The notes below the pieces were generated by a model. The model had not been told where the DNA came from. It saw only the letters and a list, made by a program, of their open reading frames with translations, and ran no database searches. Shown here one piece after another: positions 35,453-46,898 of a stretch of DNA of 64,000 nucleotides. The stretch comes from Vitrella brassicaformis. Taxonomy: Eukaryota > Sar > Vitrellaceae. The stretch spans positions 1 through 64,000 of the forward strand of contig CDMY01000338.1 of NCBI GenBank assembly GCA_001179505.1, given 5' to 3'. A program made the position numbers and the translations under genes. Each line of letters begins with the position of its first letter. Within the stretch, counting starts at the first letter, position 1.

Positions 35453-36006
35453 GTTGGACAGGGGATGGATGGCTGCATGGATGTGATTTTGCGTCCGGGT
35501 TTTGGCGAGTGTTTTGGCGAGCGAGGGACTGACTGGCGGCACACAGACAGTGCTGTGCTGTGTGTACAGATGGACGGTGTGGTGGCTGTCGTCTGTCAAT
35601 CAATGCATTGAGGTGTGGCTGTCTTGTCAGTCAGTGTATAGGCCTGTGGGTGGCGACGCTTAAGCATAAAGGGACCCTCATGTGTTCGTGAGTGAGCCAT
35701 CGAATTAAGTCAGTTAAATGGAGAGAGACGACCCAGACTTCCCGACAAGGCATACATACAAGGCATACAAGCCACACCGTCAGACAACCCTCACAGTCAT
35801 CGCTCCAGCACACGCACACAACCGACACTTGATGTCATATATCAGTAATTACACACGCAACGTCGCACGCGGGCATGCTGGGACGGAAATGTGACGCTAA
35901 AAGCGCGACCACACGGCAGCTGCGATGCGACTCTCGGTCATTCGGCAACACACGCTCATCCACACGCACCCCGCCCCCCTTAATTACCTACAGCCCGCCC
36001 TCTCCC
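35453..36006. other. Convergent gap
   Basis: 554 bp. Short AT-richer stretches and repeated CATACAAG. No coding sequence recognised. Confidence 0.5.
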
Positions 36007-36639
36007 TTAATAGTACTTGATGCACGTCTCTGCCGGCGCCTTGCAGCTTGGGAACTTCCCGTCTGGACACTCCTCGGTGAAGGGCCAGGTGATGGCCTCA
36101 GGCCGCTGTCCAGCCACCTGCTGGGCGGCGGCCTTCTCCCCCGCGCCTTTGCCGCTGACAGGCTTGCTGACGCCATCGCTGCAGAGGAGCTCGTACTTGT
36201 CCGGGCAAATAATGTTGATTTGGGTGACCGGCGGGGTGGCCTCGGGCACGTTGCAGCTTCCGTCCTCGAGGATCTTGTCCGTGAAGGGAGGGCAGCTGCA
36301 CAGACGCGACGCAACAGACGGCCGGGAGTGCAGAAAGTTGTTCTCTTTCTCCCCTGACTCTACCTCACTCACTCTTACTCACCAGGAAGCCACGCCGCTG
36401 ACGAGATTGCGCAGGGTCGGGAAGGGGCAGGCCACACACGCCTGCATCTGGCCACCACCCTCTCCGCCCTCACCACCAGCATAGTCCCCCCCCTCGTCCC
36501 ACTCGCCGCCCCAGTTCCGGTGCTTGCCCAGTCTGCCTTGGTTCTTCCGCCGCAGGATGAGCCCTCGATGCGACGGCTCACCGGCGGCAAACACCACGGC
36601 GGCCAAAATGAAGAGGACAGGGGGATAGAGCGTCATCAT
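36007..36639 (-). CDS. Small secreted Cys-containing protein, unknown
   Basis: Exons 36639-36383 and 36295-36007 join in frame (TG|C) to give 181 residues. A signal peptide is clear (MMTLYPPVLFILAAVVFAAGEP). A Gly/Glu/Asp-rich segment (NWGGEWDEGGDYAGGEGGEGGG) follows, then a Cys-rich region: CVACPF, SCCPPFTD, GSCNVPE, ICPDKYELLCSDGVSKP, EECPDGKFPSCKAPAETCIKYY. The CPDKYELLC / CPDGKFPSC spacing recalls the CPxGY motifs of the oocyst-wall-like gene near 57 kb, but the match is too short to assign a family. The ATG is 241 bp from the opposite-strand gene's likely start. Confidence 0.75.
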
Positions 36640-36880
36640 CGCTGCTGCTTCGACTCCCGGGGTGCAGAGGCCTGCACGACTCGTCAGTATTTCTGTTGCC
36701 CTACTATTTCGACCATACCCTGATCCATTGTTTCGGCACATTGACTCCTCGGTGACCTGTTGGGCATGCACTTGCCCTCCGGAGGCTGGAAATCCTCGAG
36801 CGGTCACCTGGCTGCAGAAACAGGGCAGAAATAATCCGACATCCTCCAACGGCCACTCCATTGTCGGCTGTTGGTTGGCG

Positions 36881-37633
36881 ATGTGCCCCTTTCGCCTGCC
36901 CGTCGCCCTGTTTGTCATTTCAACAGGTGAGCAGCACCGCAAGAAACGCAGCACACAATGCCTCCCTCCACCTCTTTCTTCCGTTCTTTGCCCCTCTCCT
37001 TCTCTCTTGCTCAAATGTTGGTTGATCAGTGTGGGAGTGTGGTGCGGCTCCCGCCCCAGCCACCCTCCACTCTGCACCCAGAGCGCTGGCCAAGCGACCC
37101 GAGGGCAAACTACCACCAAAAGCTGCTAACGGCAAGCACGAATCACATGTGAATGGGGAATGGTGACGTACACGCGTGTCTGTCATACCATATCAGAGAC
37201 GGTCCCGAGCTTCGAGATCAGCGCCTCGCAGATGGTCACAGGCAGCTACCTGCGTCTGCCCACCCCGATGCGAGAGCAGCTGGCTCCCCTCCTCGACGAC
37301 GGCAAGCTTACGGTTCCTGACGAGCTCGACCAAGTTGACACGGCTGTGCGCCTGGAATTCCTCAAGAACCTATGTGTTGAGAGGTGGCCTCAGCTGGTGG
37401 GGGAGGGCATCACCGCAGACGAACTCAACGAATACGGCATTTTGGAGCAGATCATTGCCCTTGCCACACAACTGCTGCCTCCCTTGATTGAACTCGGCCT
37501 GAGGCTTGTCGACTTGGAGCTCCTGCCGGCAGGCATACAACAGGCGGTGTATATGATTCTTATCGTGGCAAGGGGTATCTTCGGACGAGGGACGACAGAG
37601 GGCGATGGAGCCAAGGAAGTCGAGCACACCTGA
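36881..37633 (+). CDS. Small protein with hydrophobic N-terminus, unknown
   Basis: Best model: exons 36881-36926 and 37197-37633 (ACA G|AG), 160 residues, starting MCPFRLPVALFVIST, which looks like a signal peptide. The GTGAGC donor and ATATCAG acceptor fit, and the total length is a multiple of three. The alternative is an unspliced frame from ATG 37160 (MVTYTRVCH..., 157 residues). The common part is helical and Leu-rich: LRLPTPMREQLAPLLDDGKL, LEQIIALATQLLPPLIELGL and GIQQAVYMILIVARGIFG. No domain recognised. Confidence 0.6.
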
Positions 37634-39377
37634 TGGACACTCCTCATTGCCAGCCGATGGTATTTGTGTGGTTGGCTGAGAAGTTTTTGGAGCCTTTTAG
37701 TTGGAGGACAGAGGGCTGGCTGCACGGATTTCATGTGTGAGTGTGTGTGTGTGGTGTGTGCGTGTGTGTGCGTGTGTGTGCGTGTGGGCTTCTGTTTTCA
37801 CCAGCGTCTTTATTTGTTGAAGGTGCCATCCGTGTCTGTAAGACGTGATCGTGTCATCACCACACTGAAATGACTGTACACACATGTGGAACGCACTCGC
37901 GGTTTCATATACGGCATATATACGGTTGCCTAAGTACTAGTGCTTTAGTAAGTGGATTGCCGTGTGTCGAACACGTGCGTGCGACCTTGGGTGTGTTTTT
38001 TCTTACATGCCTGGATGGATGGCTGTGGCTGGCAAGTGGTGATATGACTGACCAATGCGCATCCTATCTATCCCATCACATGTGCCGGCCAAGGGTGGGT
38101 ACGTTTGTCACAGACATGAGTGTCTCAACGGTTGAAACAGCCATATGATGTGTGCGGCCGGCTAGATGTTCGCTAGTAGGTGTGGGTCCATCCATCCATC
38201 CATCCATCATGCAGAGCCAAAAAACACTCACGCGAATGGGATGGGTTGCAAAAAGAGTCGGTCGCGCGTATGTACAACACACACACACACACACACACGT
38301 ACAGACATGAACACACGTAATATATAGATGGGACATCCATACCTTCACACACACATTATTATGCACAGAAAAATGGTGTCCATGGCCGACTAACACGGGG
38401 AGCGGGACACACAGGCAGGCAGGCGCACGGCTATCGCCCAGCAGATTTCTGCTGGCTGTCGCCGCGGTGGCTGCCCATTATCAGAGGGAGAGAGAGACAG
38501 ATGATTGACACACACAAGATAGTCAGATAGTTAGATGTGCATTCATATCAGCAACCAAGCAGTGAGTGAATGACATACATAGATGGGCCGGCAAAATCAC
38601 CTCACATCATCCTTCATCAATTGAGAAAGAGGGAGAACCCAAGACGTGCAAAGACAAACACGCACCACACACCGGTAAGCAAACTTTCTAGAAGATAAAA
38701 AACAGAACATGGTGGGTGTGAGCGCGCAAGCACGGCACTGATCTGCTCTGCTCTGCTCTGCAGACAGACCCGTCTTTCTTTGCAACGATGACGAATTAGG
38801 AGGCGCACATAAGTGAGAGAGAGCGAGAGGGGCGGGTGCATCGTCAGTCCGGCTCCTCTACTGACCACGCCATACCAACAGAAATGAAAACAGATTGGTG
38901 GGTAGATAGATGCCCTCCGCGCCGAGCAGAGGTCGTGGAGCGCATGTACACCGTCAGACAGTCAGACAGACAGACACACCGACAGAGGCGAGCAAGGGAC
39001 GATCGATCGCAGCAACGACACCAGGCAGCAGCACCTATGCACGGCAATCCATCCATCCATCCACTGGCAATGAGATGAACTCATCCATGGGTGCCTCTTG
39101 GCATGCCACGCCACACAAGTCCATCCATCGCAACTATCACAACAACGCTGTCCCTTCCCCCTCCGCCCGTCCCTCACTCGGACCCAACTGACGCCTCGCG
39201 CACATTCCTACACTCAGACCCATAGTAAGCTGCCAAAAAATTCCTCCACGGCAGGCAGGCAATGAGCCGACCAAAACGATCGTCAGGTCAAAACCAACGA
39301 ATTCCACCCACCCAAGACCCTCCATCCCCTCCCCTCCCACCGCAACCCCCCCCATCCCATCTAGCCCTTTTTCTTCC
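37634..39377. other. Large convergent gap, repeat rich
   Basis: 1.74 kb without convincing exons. It holds GTGTGTGCGTGTGTGTGC at about 37741-37780, (TCCA)n at about 38189-38208, (AC)n at about 38279-38298 and (AGAC)n near 38960. Open frames here are repeat-derived and none matches a family. Confidence 0.6.
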
Positions 39378-41837
39378 TCACTGGACGGCCGTCACATGAT
39401 GCGTGTTATCCACAGCTGGGAGCGGCTGCTGTGCCAGTGTGTCGGGCGTGGGGCAGGTCGTGTCGCCCACATGGACGAGCGCCATGATTGTCGCGAGCAC
39501 CATGAGGGTGGAGGAGCCCACGAGGCACGCCCAGGCGAGCCCGTGTCGCCACGAGAAGGGCCGGTGCTTGCGGATGCGCAAGAAGAATAGCGATGGCAGG
39601 AAGAAGGCGATGATCAGCGAGCATGAAGCACCTGCATCACATCACAAAACAAAGAGGGAGGGACATATCAGATATATGCGCATTGGCGGCTGCCCTCTGT
39701 GTGCTGTATGCTGCCCACCAGCGATGCTCCATACGACCATTATGTTGTCCAGGAAAGTTGCAGTCACGAGCGCGCTCCCCAGCTGCAGCGTCGTCAGCAG
39801 AATGAGCCGCCCCTCGCCCTCCACAACCTCATCAGCCGAGAGCACCGTGTCGCGCCGGCCCACAGACTCATTCTCGCTGTCAGAGGGGATCTCGCCCGGC
39901 GGTGGGGCGTTGTAGAGCGACCCCACCACCACATGAGTCTGGCCCGGGTTGCTCGCATCTCCCCCCGTCCCACCATTGGTGCTGATGACACGGGAGAGGT
40001 CGGGGCCCTTGCCGTTTGACACTGCAACTGGTCCTCCTGCTGTTGGATGTGTCTGCGAGCCCCCCTCCTGGATGGTCGTGAGGGAGTTGTTGATGCTGGC
40101 CAAGACGTTGCGCGACATGTCGTCCATGTCTGACGCCTCCGACGCCACATCGGCCGACAGCAGAGAGGCGCGGCAGTCCCCCCTGTCCGTGGGCGAGCGG
40201 ATCATGTCGATGGACATGTGTTCAGGGGAGGCAACGGCCGGGGGCTGGCCGCGCGCCTGTGGCCGTGGGGGGCCTGGAGGGGGAGGGGTGAGGGAGGACC
40301 TCTTGGCCGCTACGGGTGCTGAAGCGACTGGTGTGGTGCCGTTTGTGGTGTTGGTCGTGGTGGCTTGGGAGCCGCCGTTGACGCCATTGTGCTGCTGGCG
40401 GTGCTGCTGCTGCTGGTGGTGGTGGTGGTGGTGCGCCTTGGTGGCGCCGTTGAGCGTCGCGTCTTCCTGCTCGTCCAGATGGAGATCCAGCACCTCCTCC
40501 CCAGGACTCTCCAGCTCACGCAAGTAGTAGTTGCGGTTCTTCTGGTGCTGCTGCTGCCTAGCTGGGTCGCTGCTGGTGGTGGGGGAGAGGTCGATGGCCG
40601 CCGCGCCGCTGCACGAGGGAAACATCAAGTCGAGGAGCCGGCTCAGCGCCTGCCGGCACGGCAGCACCACCAAGGGCACCGACCCCAGCACCGTCACAGC
40701 CAGGCAGATGCGCCCCACCTGACACACGCCACGCCAGACACACCACCAACACAGATATCTAGATGGCTGGGCGCGTCGCTCGCTCACTCACTGCTTACCG
40801 TGATGAGTGGGTCACCAGGTCTGAAATTAAGCAGGATGTTGGCGCACACGTGTTCCCTCGTGTACAGGTATCCGAACACACCCACCACCAGGTAGAGGAA
40901 CGTGCACGTGGCGATCGTCAGGTGCGTCACGCCCCTAATTCTCTGCCGCGTGGGGAACGCCAGCTCGCTGTGGGTGGGCAGGATGTTGTACTGGCACATC
41001 AGCGCCATGATGAACGTCGGGAAGACGTACACGAAGTCTCCCGTCGAGTCAGGCCACAGCTTGAGCCCAGCACGGCCAGGGTGCACCAGCACGGTCTCTG
41101 TGCTGCCCGCAGCCGTCCATACGACCACCGTGTGGATGTGCCCCAGCACCGGAATGGACTTCATGAGGATAGCAAATGTGAGGAACACGACGGAGATCAC
41201 CGACACAATCGACATGAACCGAAGGGCGTTCATGGTCCGCGAGTAGCAGAGTGGCGCGATGGCGCAGCACGCCGCTATCTTGACGGCCAGACGGATAAGG
41301 TTGCCGGCCATCTGCGCCCCAGGCGGCATGAGAATGGTCACCACGGGCGAGATGAGGTCGGCCACAATGATGATATAGGCCACATTGACGAGCCACAGCA
41401 TGCACACCAGCACCAGGATGGTGAACAGCCGCGCACCCAGGCCATAGCTTTTCTGCGCCACCTCCTCGTACGAGCTCGTCCCGGTACGCCGAGCACATGC
41501 CACGAGTATGTCGAGAGTGAAATCGTTGAGGAAGGCCGCAAGGATCATCGTGGTGGCGCCAACCACAAGACCGCACTTCTGCATCGACAGAGGAAGCGCC
41601 AGCACACCGCCACCGACTGCAGGGTAGCCAACCACACACAAACGAACGGGCAATGATCCAATCGTATGGCATTCGATGCTTCAGCCATGTGCTCGGGAGC
41701 TCACTGATGGTTGCGATGAGGCTCCATAGGGCCGTAGAGGCGGTCGTCTGTCTGGTCGGCGAGTCCTGGTGAGGCGAGAGCACTTCTCCATCCAGAAGTG
41801 GCGTCGGAATCGAGCCGATGGAGGTCCTTGACACCAT
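39378..41837 (-). CDS. Amino-acid transporter (Aa_trans / SLC38-type) with long intracellular loop
   Basis: Exons 41837-41705, 41616-40799, 40718 to about 39732 and a last exon to stop TGA 39378; frames join at ATC A|TC and ACG|GTG. The first helix motif LWSLIATIIGGGVLALPLSM is typical of the Aa_trans superfamily (usually iiGaGvLaLP), which symports or exchanges neutral amino acids. About ten or eleven helices follow (LFTILVLVCMLWLVNVAYII, FMSIVSVISVVFLTFAIL, FVYVFPTFIMALMCQYNI, CTFLYLVVGVFGYLYTREH and others). About 270 residues of low complexity, including His6-Gln4 and Thr/Asn stretches, are inserted before the last three helices (LQLGSALVTATFLDNIMVVWSIAG...). Transport direction and substrate are unknown. 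Confidence 0.85.
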
Positions 41838-41946
41838 CCCCTTCTCCCCTCCACCTCGGTCCTCTCTCTTTCCCTTCATTTGTCCCTTTATAAGCTCGCG
41901 ATGGCGATCCACCGCCCCTTTCCTCCCTGGCTTTCCTCCGGCTTAC
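41838..41946. promoter_or_regulatory. Divergent promoter, 109 bp
   Basis: Only 109 bp separate the transporter ATG and the chosen ATG of the opposite-strand gene. TTTATAAGC at about 41887 is a possible TATA-like element. Confidence 0.4.
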
Positions 41947-43036
41947 ATGGCAAGCACAACAGCGTGTACGAGTGCTGACCGCAGGCAGCTGCTCTTCATC
42001 GGCGTCGGCGCTCTGTCGGCCAGCGCTGTCGGCCTCTCTCTCGTCCTGCTGAGGCGGCAATGGAGGCGGAGAGCAAGGCAGGCGGAGCAGGAGCCCTGCA
42101 GAGAGCGTGCCAGCTCACCGGCAGAAGAGGCGAGCGATGACGGCAACGTGGTTGCCGGTGCTTTTAGTGCTGGAGGGTGTGAGGAGGATTCTGATTTTGA
42201 CACAAGCAGGGCAGCGCCGGCCGATGGGGCAGCCAATGCACTGAACCAAATGCCGCTCGAAGTGCTGCAGGTACGCTCATTCACCTCGCACAGAGGCACT
42301 GAACAAGCCCTGGATGCGATGCATGCCTCTTCTATCCCGCCTTCTGTGTGTGGTTGTCTGCAGAGAGTTTTGCTATGCCTGGACGGCAGCGGGCTGTATG
42401 CCTTCAGCACCGCGTCACGTGCGGCCTTCCTGGACACATTCGAGTGCGCAAAGATCATCGCGGAATCCCACAGCGCCACACGCCCGGCCTCGCCCTCATC
42501 CCACATACGCTCGGCTTCACCAGCCACCCCCCAGACAACGACCACCTCTCGTCGTGTCTTCTCGCAATTCGTGATTGCGTCGGTCGCTCGCGAGTGGCTG
42601 AAGAGGATGGGCTGCGGGAGGGTGCGTGAGGCCCAGCGGCAGGGCGAGAGGATGCTCGGCTTCTTCTCCGTCTTCCACAGCGAGAAGGCGCACGGGCTGG
42701 TGTGTCTGGGGTTCGATCCCGTGAAGGCTGCTGAGGGGCTGTCTGACAAGCGGAAGGGGGCACTCGCTGCCAGACTGATAGACCTCCAGTACCCCAGGTG
42801 AGTGCGTTCATGCGTTTCCGTCTTGCGGTGACTGTTGGGGGTGATTCCTTCTCTCGCTCTCTGTCTCTGTGTGGGTGGGTGGGTGTCTGTCAGCATGGCT
42901 GCGCGCGTGGCGCGTCAGATAAGGAAGGATTACAACGAGAAGAGGGACGTCATGGACATGCTCTCGTCCAGAGGTGCGATACACACACACACACACACCC
43001 ATTCGTGTCTCGTCTACTCGGCCATCAACACATTGG

Positions 43037-43070
<34 letters not shown>

Positions 43071-43141
43071 CAGGGTTCAACCGTGAGGCAATGGAGGTGG
43101 CCGACACGGTCGACTGCCAGGCGGGGCAGACCTACTTCTGA
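41947..43141 (+). CDS. Single-pass membrane protein, unknown
   Basis: Four exons, 41947-42270, 42364-42797, 42894-42973 and 43074-43141, encode 301 residues. The N-terminal helix LLFIGVGALSASAVGLSLVLL is followed by RRQWRRRAR, so the bulk is probably cytosolic. A helical region follows (VFSQFVIASVAREWLKRMGC, MLGFFSVFHSEKAHGLVCLG, LSDKRKGALAARLIDLQYP) and the end is charged (VARQIRKDYNEKRDVMDMLS). An in-frame ATG at 41818 would start earlier but overlaps the opposite gene's coding start. Family not recognised. Confidence 0.75.
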
Positions 43142-44008
43142 CTGACCCACTCACATGTGTAGACAGCCAGCCAGAGAGACGGACCGACAGACGAACAGAC
43201 AGACAGCTACACGTCGCTTGGTTTTCGTCGCGACAGAGAGATGTTCTTCTTCGCTTTGGCTCGCTCACTTTCGTGTGTATGCATAGGGAACACCGGACGG
43301 AACTGCAGGGCAATCGCCGATTTGCTTTGCGGTTTGGTCGGGTGTTTCTGTGCCGACACGCGACAGACAGAGCTGCCGACTCGGTCACAAAGTCGGGCGA
43401 GTGCGTTCAGTGTTGCCGATTCCGTGTCGTCAATGTGTCGGTACTCTTTGTGTTGGCGACGTGCGTGCCGTTGCCGACGTGAACAGCACTGACACGGAGA
43501 CAGGCACAGGACAGCAGCATGGATGCCATCGATGCGTGCAGTCAATCGGGGGGAGAGAGAGAGGCTCACTGATGGATGGATGGGTTCATTCGTGTAGAGG
43601 GTGTGGTGTGATCTCTCGTGCTGGTGCTGTGCTGTGTGTGGGTATGTGGGTATGTGTTGTACAGCCACAGATAAATCACATCTTGGCAGTCAAGTGAAGT
43701 GCTGTTCCATGACTTGTCAGTCACCGACTGACGTGACGGGATGCCTGGATGGATGGATGGATGGCTGCGTGTCGATTCTGCTCCCTCTGGCTGTGTGTAC
43801 AGACAGACAGACAGACAGCCAGATAGGGAGGTAGGGAGGGGAGTTTTGGATTTTGCAGCATGGTGACATCCTCACGAGAGACCTCAGGTCGCTGAACTGA
43901 ACGAATGGACAATAACAATGTACTCACCCATCGCAACGAAATACACACCAACGAACGACACATTGGCAACATAGCACGACGACCGCACCCTCAAACACCG
44001 TTTGCACA
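43142..44008. other. Convergent gap, repeat rich
   Basis: 867 bp with (CAGA)n, (GGAT)n at about 43745-43764 and short degenerate open frames. No gene supported. Confidence 0.5.
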
Positions 44009-45048
44009 TCAATCACATCCACGTGTGGACACATCACACCACACACGTGTGTGTCCCTCTTGTCTCACCTCACTCTTGGCTTTGTCTTTTGTGTGCCCCC
44101 CCGTTGCCTTGTGTGCGTCTGAGAAGGTATGGTAGGCCCTCGGTTTGGCGGCGGCATTGCCCTCTGCCTCCTGCGGCCCCCCACTGCTGGGCTTCTTGGG
44201 TCTGCTCTGAGCCTCAATCATCTCCCTATCCTTTATCTGACCTGCACACACACAGTTTGAGGCAGAGCAGTTCGAGACAGAAGCTTACACCAACGGATGG
44301 ACGCAGCACACACAGCAGAAAAGGCCACGTGTGTTGTGTGCACCGTACCGAGAAGGAAGCTGCGTGTGAGGTGGTGGTCTTTGGCTGAGGCGCCGTACTT
44401 GTTTCTCTCTTGTGCGAGGAAGTCCTTCAGCGGCGCACACCCGTCCCACCAATTGCCAGGCGGCTCTTCCTTGTTGTCTGCCTTCTTGCTGTAGCGGGGC
44501 ATGGCCCGCCGAATCACCCGACCCTTGGGCTTCTGCACGTGAGACACAGTGAGGTCAGTGAGACGCACACAGACGCCAGCGGCGGAGGGGGGAGGGTGTG
44601 CACTGTGTGTGTGCGTGTGCGTAGTTGTTGTCGACAGACAGACAGACGAACGGACCTTTTGTCGCACGTTGAGGTAGCAGAATAGCCAGCCATAGGTGAA
44701 GTACAGCTGCACCAATGACAGAGCCGTCACGACAGAGACAGACAGAGACCGAGACATTGGTCGGTCGACCGCAGCTGCAACTACATCCCGGTCGCCGTGA
44801 TTAGGTACCAATGCTGCGATGAGGAAAGTCGACGGCTGACACAAGAAACTCCTGAACCACACACACACACACACACATATCGAGAGACCTCACACATGCG
44901 CAACAACACAGAAGCCAGTGGTGGCAGCCCTGCCTCTCTGCGTCCATCCATCCATCCATGTGTGTGGCTCTTGTCTTGGCGCTCACAGCGTCCGATAGGT
45001 CCAAAACCACAAAGAATACAAAGCCCCATAGAGCCTCATGACATTCAT
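44009..45048 (-). CDS. Small two-helix membrane protein, unknown
   Basis: ATG 45048 (MNVMRLYGALYSLWFWTYRT). Exons join CT|G to SFLCQPSTFLIAALVPNHGD and a second hydrophobic stretch VVTALSLVQLYFTYGWLFCYLNV. Further exons give KPKGRVIRRAMPRYSKKADN, NWWDGCAPLKDFLAQERNKY, HLTRSFLLG and QIKDREMIEAQSRPKKP. The frame ends with TGA at 44009, though AGTGAG|GTGAGA just before could be a donor to a further exon. Basic and polar C-terminus. No family recognised. Confidence 0.55.
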
Positions 45049-45321
45049 AAACAAGCAAACAAGGGGCTTCTCTCCAGCTGCTCCCCTTTGGACCACTACC
45101 CCTTCACGTCTCCCCCGGCAGATGAGGGTCGCGTCTCCTTCTGTTGCCCCTGTGGTTCGATCAGTGGAACCTGTCGAGATGGGGGAGGGGGGGCCCGGGT
45201 GCAAGGCGGAAGCGTGTTCTTTCAGCTTAATTCGTTCCACAGCCTACAGCCAATTGCCTTTTCTTTCCTTCCTTGCCCCTTGGCTCGCATCCCCCGCTAG
45301 CAGACACCGTGAAGATGAACA

Positions 45322-45507
45322 GGGTTCAGGGTTCAGGGTTTCGTGCGCGCTTCCGCATCATAGAAATGGGTTCAGGGTTCAGTTTCGTGCGCGCTTCGGC
45401 ATCGTAGTAGGGGGCGGGAGCTAAGCGAGAGGGGTAAAACATCCATTCGCTCGCAGATAAGTGTCGCGGCCCGGCGCAATGAGTGCGTCGGCATCATAGA
45501 AATGGGT
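45322..45507. repeat. TTCAGGG-containing direct repeats
   Basis: GGTTCAGGGTTCAGGGTTT (45322-45341) and GGGTTCAGGGTTCAG (about 45368-45383) are each followed by a near-identical TTTCGTGCGCGCTTC block. The 17-mer GCATCATAGAAATGGGT occurs at 45355-45371 and again at 45491-45507. The array lies between two divergent genes. Confidence 0.75.
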
Positions 45508-45559
45508 GTCCCAGCCGATCTTCTCAGGAGAGGCGCTTTAGGACTTGCCACGTGCTGGC

Positions 45560-46420
45560 ATGGTCCTCCTATCCATTCCTTTGGCAGGATCTTCCAGTGG
45601 CCTGCCCTTCCCCTGCCCTCCAGCCTTCCTCACCCCGCCTCGGCTGCTCAGAACACACAGGCAGATGCCGCACGTCATGGGGGATAGACCTGCAGCAGCA
45701 GCTGACCCACCATCAGGGTTATTGGCAGATCTGAGGATGGATCTGGATGAGCCGCCTATTGCTCGAGCGCCCGGCCGCGCGGCGCTCGATGACGTGGAGA
45801 GGATATCCAGAGGTACACACACATGCATTCACTCACACGCATGGAACACCCATGGGTGGGCTGACAATGCGCTCTCTCACTCATAACGGATGGACATCGG
45901 TTCGTTCCTGCGTGTGCAGGTCAGGCAGCCCGGAAGAAACGGAGAGGCACCGGCAGCCGCAACGTGCCCCACAGGCTCAATCAGGAAGAGAGGAAGGTCC
46001 GCCTAGGCACACACGATATGATGGTATACAATGAGTGTAGTGTGTTTGGCTGTCTGTCTGTGGTTGCTTCCTTCATTATTCCCTGCACACCTGCCTGCAG
46101 CTGTATGACATCGCCAAGGGCCGGCGGTATCTGGTGACGTCGGGGAGCGCATACAGGAGGGAGCGGAAGGGCAGCCCTTTGGCCAACATATACCGCCAGT
46201 GGTGCGACGCTCAGGCAACACCCTGCATCAACATACAAAAGGTGGGTGGGGGGCAGACAGACAGACAGACAACCATGAAGATCGTTGCTGGCTTACGCAA
46301 TCGCACATGTATGTTTGTGTATGCTATGCTATGTGTGTGGTGTCACTGCAGGGTCTGGGTCCCGAAGGCAGCGACTTAGTTGTCGTCGATCTCTCGCCGC
46401 TCAGAAGGTTTGCATCCGTG

Positions 46421-46457
<37 letters not shown>

Positions 46458-46898
46458 TGAAGGAGAGAGGGGTCATTTATCCATCCATCGGTCGGTGTGT
46501 CTACCTGTGTGTGTGTCTATGCATTCATGCAGGCCTGCGTCACATCCGGTCATGCAGCAGCTGCTCGAGGTGAGTGGACGAGCCCACAGACGCAACGCAC
46601 ATTCACACCCGCTCACACACGCATACAGAGTCCTCTTCTTGCCTTTGTGCAGAGTCTGTGTTCCCTCCTTTCATCTCTCGGCTGCACAGTGGTCGAGTCG
46701 CCGTCGATAGCGGCAGAGCCATCTGAGTCAGTGCCGACGATAGAGGGTCTGCCCGCTTTGGATTGGGACGAGTGGGCGATATGGGAGCTGCCCGAGGTGG
46801 CTGTGAGGGCGGGAGGTAAGGACAGGGAGGGCATCAAGGCCGTCTGTCAAGCGGTGCTCGAGTGGTGGGATGGGGTTGGGTCGGTGGACAAGGGGTGA
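45560..46898 (+). CDS. Basic protein, unknown family
   Basis: Exons about 45560-45812, 45920-46023, 46101-46241, 46352-46408, 46533-46569 and 46653-46898; all joins checked keep frame and the stop ends at 46898. The start is uncertain: the next in-frame Met (MPHVMGDRP) is at 45665. The centre is strongly basic and looks conserved in character: GQAARKKRRGTGSRNVPHRL, NQEERKVRLGTHDMMLYDIA, KGRRYLVTSGSAYRRERKGS and PLANIYRQWCDAQATPCINI. The C-terminal part is acidic (LPALDWDEWAIWELPE). I cannot name the family. A nucleic-acid-binding role is possible from the charge pattern only. Confidence 0.65.

Noticed and set aside
37634-39377. Several short open frames in the large convergent gap
   Set aside because: Made of microsatellite translation (Asp-Arg-Gln-Thr, Ser-Ile-His-Pro) with no splice partners or family motifs.
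41818-41946. Upstream ATG giving a longer form of the 41947 protein
   Set aside because: It would overlap the coding start of the opposite-strand transporter and adds a Pro/Phe-rich stretch with no support.
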